DNA from: DASPTB01 sp035623615
GTDB lineage: Bacteria > Actinomycetota > UBA4738
Assembly (NCBI GenBank): GCA_035623615.1
Contig: DASPTB010000063.1
Span: forward strand, 1 to 24,136
Length of the DNA: 24,136 nt
Direction of reading: 5' to 3'
The first letter of the stretch is position 1. Every line of letters begins with the position of its first letter. The translations under genes and the position numbers were made by a program. Below, in pieces: positions 17,182-22,409 of this stretch. The notes beneath the pieces were generated by a model, which was not told where the DNA came from, did no database searches, and worked only from the letters and a program-made list of their open reading frames with translations.

Positions 17182-17262
17182 CTATGGCTTCCAGTGAGCG
17201 CCGGCCGCCAGCAGCAGCGCGGCCAACCAACCCAGGGAAGCGGCGATCCGACGAAGCTTCAC
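17182..17262 (-). CDS. 26-aa hydrophobic mini-protein A, ending AGAHWKP
   Basis: This tiny gene has a GTG start, stop TAG and a strong GGGAGGGA ribosome site four bases upstream. The product has a basic N terminus (KLRR), a hydrophobic Ala/Leu/Trp core and the tail AGAHWKP. It is paralogous to mini-protein B at 18128-18208: both are 26 residues, 18 positions are identical with no gap, and nine of those 18 codons differ synonymously. That pattern is strong evidence of real translation and selection on the peptide. It looks like a signal peptide with an A-G-A cleavage site and only four residues behind it, or a single-span membrane peptide. Two TCCCCC boxes lie upstream. I recognise no known family. 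Confidence 0.8.
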   Translation of the reverse strand: MKLRRIAASLGWLAALLLAAGAHWKP

Positions 17263-17315
17263 GTTCCCTCCCACCCATCTGTTGCCGTGCCCATCGGCTC
17301 AGGTATCGGCATGTT

Positions 17316-17341
17316 GGGGGAGGTTTCTGAAGACCGGGGGA
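17316..17341 (-). promoter_or_regulatory. Tandem TCCCCC boxes upstream of mini-protein A
   Basis: On the minus strand TCCCCC occurs at 17341-17336 and again at 17321-17316, separated by 14 bases (20-base repeat; both copies extend to CCTCCCCC). They lie in the divergent region between mini-protein A and the DUF5317 gene, 53 bases before the A start codon. The same tandem motif in the same relative orientation precedes mini-protein B, which suggests a shared regulator. Confidence 0.45.
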
Positions 17342-17436
17342 GGTGAGGATGGGGAGTGGGGTCCGGGCCGGGGTCGGGCTGCGCTTCTCCAGAACGCGTT
17401 CCGGACGGCCGATGCACTTGTCGGGATGATGTCGCC

Positions 17437-18015
17437 TTGAAGTTGATCCTTGGTGCGATCGTGGTCGCGGTCGCGGTCGGGTTTCTGATCGGAGGAAGCC
17501 TCCGGAACCTGTCGCACGTCCGGATCAGATGGTCCGCGCTCGCACTCGTCGGACTGGGACTGCAGTTGGTGCCGGTCGGGTCGAACCAGAGTGGTCTCGG
17601 ATTCGGATTGTTGATGTTCTCGTACGCCCTGCTGATGGCATTCGCGATCGTGAACATCCGCAGCTCCGGATTCCCGTTGATCGTTGTCGGCTTGGTGCTG
17701 AACGCCCTGGTCATCGGCGTGAACCACGGGATGCCGGTGGAGCGGCACGCGCTGGTCGCGTCCGGGCAGGGCAATACGCTCGTGGCGCTCGAGCACGACG
17801 GTGGCGCCAAGCATCACCTCGCGACCTCACGGGACCGGCTCCTGTTCCTCGGCGACGTCGTCGCGGTCCCGCAACCGGCCGGCCAGGTGGTGAGCGCCGG
17901 TGACGTGTTCACGTACGCCGGCGTGATCTGGTTCGTGTTGGGCGGGATGCGGCGCAGGCAGGAGCCGGTACCCAGCGGAACACGCACCGCGTCCGACGCC
18001 ATGTGGCTGGGCTGA
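17437..18015 (+). CDS. DUF5317 family membrane protein
   Basis: This 192-residue membrane protein has four to five hydrophobic segments: residues 2-20, 33-48, 55-72 and 79-94, and a last one near 160-173. The features fit DUF5317: NHGMPV after the third loop, a soluble stretch with ALEHDGGAKHHLA, then LFLGDVVAVP, and VSAGDVFTYAGVIWF leading into the last span. The family has no established function. The only sensible start is the TTG at 17437 (LKLILGAIVV), with GGGATGA upstream; the frame is open further upstream but encodes low-complexity Gly/Arg sequence, and the nearby ATGs are out of frame. It is flanked by two mini-protein genes: A diverges from it and B follows on the same strand. A link with them is inferred from position only. 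Confidence 0.82.
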   Translation: MKLILGAIVVAVAVGFLIGGSLRNLSHVRIRWSALALVGLGLQLVPVGSNQSGLGFGLLMFSYALLMAFAIVNIRSSGFPLIVVGLVLNALVIGVNHGMPVERHALVASGQGNTLVALEHDGGAKHHLATSRDRLLFLGDVVAVPQPAGQVVSAGDVFTYAGVIWFVLGGMRRRQEPVPSGTRTASDAMWLG

Positions 18016-18017
18016 CA

Positions 18018-18038
18018 TCCCCCAAACGGGTCTCCCCC
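18018..18038 (+). promoter_or_regulatory. Tandem TCCCCC boxes upstream of mini-protein B
   Basis: TCCCCC at 18018-18023 and 18033-18038, nine bases apart (15-base repeat), begin two bases after the DUF5317 stop and 89 bases before the mini-protein B start. The orientation toward the peptide gene is the same as at mini-protein A. The spacing differs (N9 against N14). Confidence 0.45.
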
Positions 18039-18127
18039 GTTCCCGGAGGATTCCACCCGATCGTCGGATGCACAGCGTTGCTGTCCGGGACGTATCGTTT
18101 CCACACCATCTTGGGAGGTGCTGACCA

Positions 18128-18208
18128 ATGAGCGTGCGTCGCGTTGCCGCGTCCGTTGCCTGGCTCGCATCACTGCTCGCCGCCGCGGGCGCCCACTGGA
18201 AGCCGTAA
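18128..18208 (+). CDS. 26-aa hydrophobic mini-protein B, ending AGAHWKP
   Basis: This mini-gene has an ATG start, stop TAA, and a near-perfect GGGAGGTG ribosome site at 18113-18120. The product begins MSVRRVAAS, has a hydrophobic core around WLASLLAAA and ends AGAHWKP. It is the paralogue of mini-protein A (17182-17262, other strand): equal length, 18 identical residues, conserved RR at 4-5, AAS at 7-9, WLA at 12-14 and the last seven residues. A signal-peptide reading would place cleavage after A-G-A and release HWKP. Alternatives are a membrane peptide or a leader peptide. No attenuator-like structure was seen, and the next gene has its own start 77 bases on. The function is unknown. Confidence 0.8.
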   Translation: MSVRRVAASVAWLASLLAAAGAHWKP

Positions 18209-18249
18209 CTGGGCGAACCCGCCGGTCCCAGCTGTTCCCCCTCGTCGCC

Positions 18250-18265
18250 TCGCGATTCGTCGCGA
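18250..18265 (+). other. Short hairpin with TTCG loop before the zinc-ribbon gene
   Basis: TCGCGA-TTCG-TCGCGA can form a perfect 6-bp stem with a TTCG tetraloop. It lies 42 bases after the mini-protein B stop and 20 bases before the next start codon. It could be a transcription terminator lacking a T-run or a 5'-UTR hairpin. Confidence 0.3.
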
Positions 18266-18285
18266 ATGTGCGAAGCTACGTCCCC

Positions 18286-19005
18286 ATGACTGACCAGCCA
18301 CGGGGACTGACACACCTGCTCCATCTTCAGGAGATCGATACGTCGATCGATCGCCTGCGCTCGAGGCGGGCCGCCCTCGAGGGTGGAGCCGAGGCCGAGG
18401 CCGCCCGTGAGCGGCTCCGGAGTGCCGAAATGGTCGCCGGTGAGCTCCGGCTGGCGATCGACGAGGTTTCCCAGACCGTCCGCCGGCTGGAGGGCGACGC
18501 CGACGGGTTCCAGCGCAAGCTCTCGGACGAGGAGCGCCGACTGTTCGACGGCTCGGTCGCAAACCCCAAGGAGCTCGAGTCCATCCAGGCCGAGGTGACA
18601 AATCTCCGGAACCGCAAGTCGCGGGTCGAGGACGAGGTGCTGGAGAACATGGAGCGCCGGGAAGGGCTCGAGGGGCAGCTGGGACGCGCCGAGGAGGCGG
18701 TCGGGGAGAGCCGTACATCGCTGTCGGCGCTGCTGGGCGAGTCCGAGGAGGATCTCCAGCAGATCGAGAAGGACCTCGGGGGCCTCGAGTCCGAGCGGGA
18801 CGTGCTGGTTCTGGAGTTCGACCCGGAGCTGCTCGAGCTCTACGAGGATCTTCGGCGCCAGAAGAAAGGCGTGGGCGCGGCAGCCCTCGTCGACGGAGTC
18901 TGTCAAGGCTGTCACCAGCAGCTGTCTCCTGTCGCGCTGGATCGACTGCGGCGCACGGACGGCGTTCGGAGGTGCGAACACTGCCGGCGGATCCTGGTCT
19001 TCTGA
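18286..19005 (+). CDS. C4-type zinc-ribbon coiled-coil protein
   Basis: This 239-residue protein has a long, charged, heptad-rich helical region (about 5-190: RLRSRRAALEGG, ELESIQAEVTNLRNRKSRVEDE and so on). A C-terminal zinc ribbon follows with CQGC (206-209) and CEHC (about 231-234), a C4 metal site. This is the COG1579 architecture, predicted to bind nucleic acid, with no settled function. The ATG at 18286 is chosen because the family consensus starts there (LTHLLHLQEIDTSIDRL). The frame is open further upstream but covers the mini-protein gene. The stop lies just before or inside the RNase HI start region, so the two are coupled. Next to RNase HI is a familiar actinobacterial location for this family. 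Confidence 0.9.
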   Translation: MTDQPRGLTHLLHLQEIDTSIDRLRSRRAALEGGAEAEAARERLRSAEMVAGELRLAIDEVSQTVRRLEGDADGFQRKLSDEERRLFDGSVANPKELESIQAEVTNLRNRKSRVEDEVLENMERREGLEGQLGRAEEAVGESRTSLSALLGESEEDLQQIEKDLGGLESERDVLVLEFDPELLELYEDLRRQKKGVGAAALVDGVCQGCHQQLSPVALDRLRRTDGVRRCEHCRRILVF

Positions 19006-19451
19006 CCGTGGCCTGCGACGGCGCGGCCCGGGGAAACCCAGGGCCCGCCGGCATCGGAGCGGTCGTCGCCGACGCCGACGGGCGGGTGCTGGCCGAGATC
19101 GCCGAGGGGATCGGCGTGGCCACCAACAACGTGGCCGAGTACAGGGCGGCGATCGCCGGCCTGGAACGCTCGGCGGCGCTCGGCGGGCGCCGCATCCTGC
19201 TTCGGTCGGACAGCAGGCTCCTCGTCGAGCAGCTGCAGGGACACTGGCGGGTGAAGAACCCGACGCTGATCGCCCTGCATACGGAGGCGCGCCGTCTGGC
19301 GAAGGGGTTCGACTCGGTGGGATACGAGCACGTGCCGAGGGAACTGAACAAGCACGCGGACCGGCTCGCAAACCAGGGTGTCGACGAATGGCTCCGAGGG
19401 CCCGGCAAGGGTTACGCGTCGCCTACCGCGGGGCAGGGGCTGTTCGGGTAG
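18972..19451 (+). CDS. Ribonuclease HI (single domain)
   Basis: RNase HI cuts the RNA strand of RNA-DNA hybrids. The four metal-binding acids are visible: Asp16 (CDGAARGNPGPAG), Glu56 (NNVAEYRAAI), Asp80 (LRSDSRLLVEQL) and Asp130 (NKHADRLANQ). The QGHWRVKNP segment is the one found in the actinobacterial/archaeal-type (RnhA/RnhC-like) enzymes. It is a 159-residue stand-alone domain; in mycobacteria the homologue is fused to an acid phosphatase, which is absent here. The start is uncertain. The GTG at 18972 overlaps the zinc-ribbon gene by 34 bases, while the GTG at 19008 lies two bases after its stop and would remove 12 residues, leaving a very short first strand. The 3' end is followed immediately by the rnpB promoter. 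Confidence 0.88.
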   Translation: MRTLPADPGLLTVACDGAARGNPGPAGIGAVVADADGRVLAEIAEGIGVATNNVAEYRAAIAGLERSAALGGRRILLRSDSRLLVEQLQGHWRVKNPTLIALHTEARRLAKGFDSVGYEHVPRELNKHADRLANQGVDEWLRGPGKGYASPTAGQGLFG

Positions 19452-19456
19452 CTGCC

Positions 19457-19462
19457 TATACT
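19457..19462 (+). promoter_or_regulatory. -10 box of rnpB
   Basis: TATACT (5 of 6 to the consensus) ends seven bases before the first paired base of the RNase P RNA and begins five bases after the RNase HI stop codon. No convincing -35 hexamer is seen 17 bases upstream. Confidence 0.65.
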
Positions 19463-19469
19463 TGCCGTC

Positions 19470-19816
19470 GGAGGAGTCGGCCGGGCGGCCGCGGCGAGGG
19501 CTCAGGCCAGCGTCGAGGAAAGTCCGGACTCCACAGGGCAGGGTGCTGGGTAACGCCCAGGCGGGGCGACCCGCGGACAGTGCCACAGAGAACAGACCGC
19601 CTCCGCGCTCGCGGAGGCAAGGGTGCAACGGCGAGGTAAGAGCTCACCAGCGGCCGGGTGACCGGCCGGCTCGGCAAACCCCACCCGGAGCAAGGCCAAG
19701 CAGGGGGCGGGCGGCCCGCTCGATGCCCCCGGGTAGGCTGCATGAGGGTCGCGGCGACGCGGCTCCCAGAGAGATGGTCGCCCACGACAGAATCCGGCTT
19801 ACAGGCCGGCTCCTCC
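19470..19816 (+). ncRNA. rnpB: RNase P RNA, bacterial type A
   Basis: This is the catalytic RNA that matures tRNA 5' ends. Conserved blocks occur in order. GAGGAAAGTCC is at 19514-19524 (P4 5' strand region), followed by a GCTGGGTAACGCCCAG hairpin. CAGAGAACAGACCGCC is near 19584, then GGGTGCAACGGCGAGGTAAGAG. GGCAAACCCCACCCGGAGCAAG comes next, and CCCACGACAGAATCCGGCTTAC forms the 3' side of P4. The ends pair as P1: GGAGGAG (19470-19476) with CTCCTCC (19810-19816). The length is about 347 nt. Its own -10 box is 7 bases upstream. In the 149 bases after it, before the next gene, the only structure I see is a small hairpin (GGACC-ATC-GGTCC at 19872-19884) that might terminate it. Confidence 0.97.
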
Positions 19817-19965
19817 ATCTCGCGCCCGGCTCATCGAGCTTCACTGCCACCCTCAGGGACGTGCTCGCCCGGGACCATCGGTCCTGTCGTGCAGGGTCGA
19901 ACGCCACCCGCGCGGTCGCGCTCGAGGCGCGAGGCTCACACGAGTGCCGACCCGAGGAGGCGGGA

Positions 19966-20151
19966 ATGGGATCGATCGGAGTGACGTTCGCCGGTTGGCT
20001 GGGAGCGATGGTGAACCTCGACCACCCGGCGCACTACGTGCACTGGGGTTGGTTCCAGATCTCGACCGCGAATCTCGTCGTGATCCTGCTGATGATCGTG
20101 GTGTTCGTCCTCGCCCTGTTCGTTCCCTTCCCGGGGAGGCGGTTCCAGTGA
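19966..20151 (+). CDS. 61-aa single-span membrane protein of the cytochrome b operon
   Basis: This small protein has a His/Trp-rich N-terminal half (NLDHPAHYVHWGWFQIS) and one clear membrane span (NLVVILLMIVVFVLALFVPF), ending in PGRRFQ. The ATG at 19966 has a strong GAGGAGG site five bases upstream, and the stop overlaps the cytochrome b start as GTGA. Translational coupling makes it a likely small subunit of the cytochrome b complex, comparable in role to the single-helix subunits of bc1/b6f. No sequence relationship to a named subunit was recognised. The HxxHYVHW cluster near the membrane edge could bind a metal or sit at a quinone site; this is speculative. Confidence 0.8.
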   Translation: MGSIGVTFAGWLGAMVNLDHPAHYVHWGWFQISTANLVVILLMIVVFVLALFVPFPGRRFQ

Positions 20152-20837
20152 GCGTGCAGACCGAGAAGGTCCAGTGGAGCGCGCGGGTACGGGAGTCGGC
20201 GGAGAAGAACCTGCCTCCCTCGCAGCTGCTTCCCGACGAGCAGCCGGTTTACGTCCACTCCTGGATCTACGTCTTCGGCGCACTGTCGATCGCGGCATTC
20301 GGGGTCGTGCTCGCGTCGGGCTTGTGGCTGTCCCTGAAGGGCCCGACCTGGTGGCACACCTCGAGCATCGGCCTGTTCGTCAACAGCCTGCATCTGTGGA
20401 GCGCCGAGCTCTTCTTCTTCTTCATGGTCATCCACCTGTGGGGCAAGTTCTGGATGGCCGCGTGGCGCGGGAACCGCTCCATGACATGGGTGACCGGCTC
20501 GGTCGCGTTCCTTGCTTCGATCGGGACCGCGTTCACCGGCTACCTGTCGCAGCAGAACTTCGCGTCGCAATGGATCGCGTCCCAGGGAAAGGACGGGTTG
20601 AACGCTGCCGGCGTCGGCGCGTTCTTCAACGTGTTGAACTTCGGTCAGATGCTCATGTGGCACATCGTGCTGTTCCCGCTCGTGGTGGGCGCGCTGATCG
20701 TGATCCACGTGTTGCTGGTCCGCAAGCACGGTGTCGTCCCCCCGTACCCGGTCGAGGGACAAGAGGAATTCGACACGGGACCGGAGGCCGTCGTCGACGT
20801 GCAGGGCCGGGCCGACGGTGAGGGAGGTGTGTCATGA
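20148..20837 (+). CDS. Cytochrome b, N-terminal (b6-type) diheme subunit
   Basis: This 229-residue protein corresponds to the N-terminal four-helix diheme part of cytochrome b. Heme-ligand pairs are His82/His96 (H-x13-H) and His172/His187 (H-x14-H). The x14 spacing in the second pair is the cytochrome b6 pattern. Helices include WIYVFGALSIAAFGVVLASGLWLSL, the AELFFFFMVIHLWGKFW block, the GSVAFLASIGTAFTGYL block and the final MWHIVLFPLVVGALIVIHVLL. It would carry electrons between menaquinol sites on the two membrane faces. The GTG at 20148 overlaps the preceding stop, and the stop overlaps the next ATG. The C-terminal third of a full cytochrome b is missing and is apparently replaced by the next gene. 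No Rieske or cytochrome c gene is in view. Confidence 0.9.
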   Translation: MSVQTEKVQWSARVRESAEKNLPPSQLLPDEQPVYVHSWIYVFGALSIAAFGVVLASGLWLSLKGPTWWHTSSIGLFVNSLHLWSAELFFFFMVIHLWGKFWMAAWRGNRSMTWVTGSVAFLASIGTAFTGYLSQQNFASQWIASQGKDGLNAAGVGAFFNVLNFGQMLMWHIVLFPLVVGALIVIHVLLVRKHGVVPPYPVEGQEEFDTGPEAVVDVQGRADGEGGVS

Positions 20838-21814
20838 GCACGGGGGCTGTGGGCTTCGCGAAGGCCCGCAAGCGGGACCAGCGGCACGTCGAAGCCTGGA
20901 CCGGCGGCTACCGTCCCTACGACCTCGTGAAGGAGCTTGTCGTCGCGGTCGCCGTGGTGGTGGTGCTGACCGCGATCCTCGCCGCTCTGTTCTCCTCGCC
21001 GGACGATCAGCCGGTGACGCTCGCGCGGTGGGCGCGGGCGGATGCGAAGGACTTCACCACGGCAGCGCTCTCGGAGCTGAACGGGACGAGCGACACGGCG
21101 CAGTACGGTCCGCCTTACAACTCCACGCCGGGAGCCGCACAGAAGATCGGACCCTTCTCGCTCCAGACGCTGGCCGGCGTCCGCATCCCGATCGACGCCG
21201 CGAACGACCTCGTGCTGCAGCCGCTGCAGTCGGTGGCCGGTGACAACCCAGGCCTGCAGGCGGCCCTGAGCCAGTACCGTGCGGCGTCGCCCTCGCAGCA
21301 GAAGGCGTGGACCGACGCGTATGGCAAGGCTCTGAACTCCGCGACCGTCTCCGGTGGTCAGCTGCGGGTCCCGCCCGGTGCCTACGGTCCGGTGGCCGTC
21401 ATTATGGCTTCCGAGCTGGCGCTGGCGCGAAGCGGTGGGTTGGACGGGGCGCTGCTGGCGACCAAGCAGTTCTACCAGACCGACTACACGAAGCCCATCC
21501 TGTTCATCTCGGACGGGAGCTACTTCGGCAACCTGGCGTCGTCCCGCAACCTGCTCGGTGAGCAGTGGGGGATGATGAACGAGACCGGCAATTGGCCGGG
21601 GCAGCCGTGGCTCTGGCTGTACACGTTCTGGTACCAGATCCCACCCTTTGCGTCGTCCGGGAACGCGGACGCGTTGATCTGGGGAATCATGGCGCTGCTG
21701 AGCGTGATCCTCGTGCTGGTGCCGTTCATCCCGGGCGTCCGCTCGATCCCCAAATGGATCCCGATCTACAAGCTCGTCTGGCGGGACTACTACCGGGGGC
21801 TCGCGGCCAGGTAG
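20834..21814 (+). CDS. Two-span partner protein of cytochrome b with a large extracytoplasmic domain
   Basis: This 326-residue protein has a cytoplasmic N terminus and one membrane span at about 34-53. A soluble domain of roughly 225 residues follows, with no Cys and no CxxCH heme motif, and a second span lies at about 280-300. The segment from LVPFIPGVRSIPKWIPIYKLVWRDYYR resembles the last part of cytochrome b C-terminal or subunit IV-type proteins. The ATG overlaps the cytochrome b stop (ATGA), so it is almost certainly part of the same complex. The soluble domain (DDQPVTLARWARADAKDF; YGPPYN; IPIDAANDLVLQPL) is not one I recognise. It may replace the missing cytochrome b C-terminal helices in part, or act as docking domain for an electron acceptor. 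Confidence 0.75.
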   Translation: MSTGAVGFAKARKRDQRHVEAWTGGYRPYDLVKELVVAVAVVVVLTAILAALFSSPDDQPVTLARWARADAKDFTTAALSELNGTSDTAQYGPPYNSTPGAAQKIGPFSLQTLAGVRIPIDAANDLVLQPLQSVAGDNPGLQAALSQYRAASPSQQKAWTDAYGKALNSATVSGGQLRVPPGAYGPVAVIMASELALARSGGLDGALLATKQFYQTDYTKPILFISDGSYFGNLASSRNLLGEQWGMMNETGNWPGQPWLWLYTFWYQIPPFASSGNADALIWGIMALLSVILVLVPFIPGVRSIPKWIPIYKLVWRDYYRGLAAR

Positions 21815-21837
21815 GCATCCGCGAGCCGGGGACGGCT

Positions 21838-21846
21838 TGCTACCCT
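21838..21846 (+). promoter_or_regulatory. Extended -10 promoter, leaderless start of the TlpA-like gene
   Basis: TGC-TACCCT is an extended -10 element (TGn then TAnnnT). Its last base is eight bases before the GTG at 21855, so transcription should begin at or within two bases of the start codon. No Shine-Dalgarno is present. Confidence 0.5.
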
Positions 21847-21854
21847 GTGGTCCC

Positions 21855-22388
21855 GTGCGCCCCTGGGCCGTCCTCCTCCTGCTTTCCGTTGTTCTGCTCG
21901 CCGCGTGTTCCTCGGAGTCCGGCGACGTCCCGGGGGGGTTCCTCGTCGCGAAGGTCTCGGGGCCACTGCCCGCGATCGAGGGGACGACGATCACGGGAGC
22001 CACTCTCGCCCCCTCGGACTACCGCGGGCACGTGGTCGTGATCAACTTCTGGAATCCCGACTGCCCGCCGTGTCGCAAGGAGGCGCCCGAGCTCAGGTCG
22101 CAGTGGCAGCGGCTGCGATCACTGGGCGTGCGCTTCGTGGGCGTGGTGTACGTGGGCGGAAACTGGCCGGACGATCCGTCGGCGGCGCGCACGTACGTCG
22201 ACGAGTACGGCCTCGGCTATCCGGCGATCGTCGACCGGCATTCGAGCATCGCGCGCGCCGCCTCGATCCAGGCGATTCCGGAGACGATCGTCGCCGACGC
22301 CTCCGGCCGGATGCGATACCGCGTGCTGGGGGCGCTGAAGCCGGGCGAGCTGTCCGCGCTCATCACCGGACTCTCGCCGTCTCCGTAG
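21855..22388 (+). CDS. TlpA/ResA-like thioredoxin-fold lipoprotein
   Basis: This is a 177-residue exported thiol-disulfide protein. A lipoprotein signal peptide (RPWAVLLLLSVVLLAAC) ends with lipobox Cys18. The redox site CPPC is at 70-73 in NFWNPDCPPCRKEAPEL, and the cis-proline appears in AIPETIV. Such proteins reduce apocytochrome or other cysteines outside the membrane, so a cytochrome-maturation role fits the neighbouring cytochrome b genes, although no c-type cytochrome is in the window. The GTG at 21855 is chosen because the signal peptide begins there and a -10 box lies just upstream. A TTG at 21837 would add six residues. It is 40 bases after the cytochrome operon and convergent with lipA. 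Confidence 0.88.
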   Translation: MRPWAVLLLLSVVLLAACSSESGDVPGGFLVAKVSGPLPAIEGTTITGATLAPSDYRGHVVVINFWNPDCPPCRKEAPELRSQWQRLRSLGVRFVGVVYVGGNWPDDPSAARTYVDEYGLGYPAIVDRHSSIARAASIQAIPETIVADASGRMRYRVLGALKPGELSALITGLSPSP

Positions 22389-22409
22389 GTCTGCTTCGGC
22401 CCGGACGGG

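Noticed and set aside
13666..17197. Long plus-strand open frames across the oxoamine synthase, TPR and MFS genes
   Set aside because: They are shadows of minus-strand genes with recognisable families; composition is low-complexity and no ribosome site or motif supports them.
17182..18208. AgrD-like cyclic lactone autoinducer interpretation of the mini-proteins
   Set aside because: AgrD peptides need a conserved Cys (or Ser) in the ring and an acidic C-terminal tail with an AgrB protease nearby. Here there is no Cys, no acidic tail and no AgrB.
18128..18285. Leader-peptide attenuator controlling the zinc-ribbon gene
   Set aside because: The peptide has no run of one regulatory amino acid, no alternating terminator/antiterminator was found, and the paralogue A is not followed by a zinc-ribbon gene.
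17826..19408. Minus-strand open frames opposite DUF5317, the zinc-ribbon gene and RNase HI
   Set aside because: They are antisense to genes with clear motifs and also run across mini-protein B; no family features.
19817..19965. A gene or tRNA between rnpB and the cytochrome b operon
   Set aside because: Open frames here are continuations of shadows through rnpB, and no cloverleaf or CCA end was seen; only a small hairpin at 19872-19884.
20645..22003. Minus-strand open frame of 452 codons opposite the cytochrome b genes
   Set aside because: Arg/Pro/His-rich translation without motifs; the plus strand has heme ligands, overlapping stops and starts, and membrane spans.
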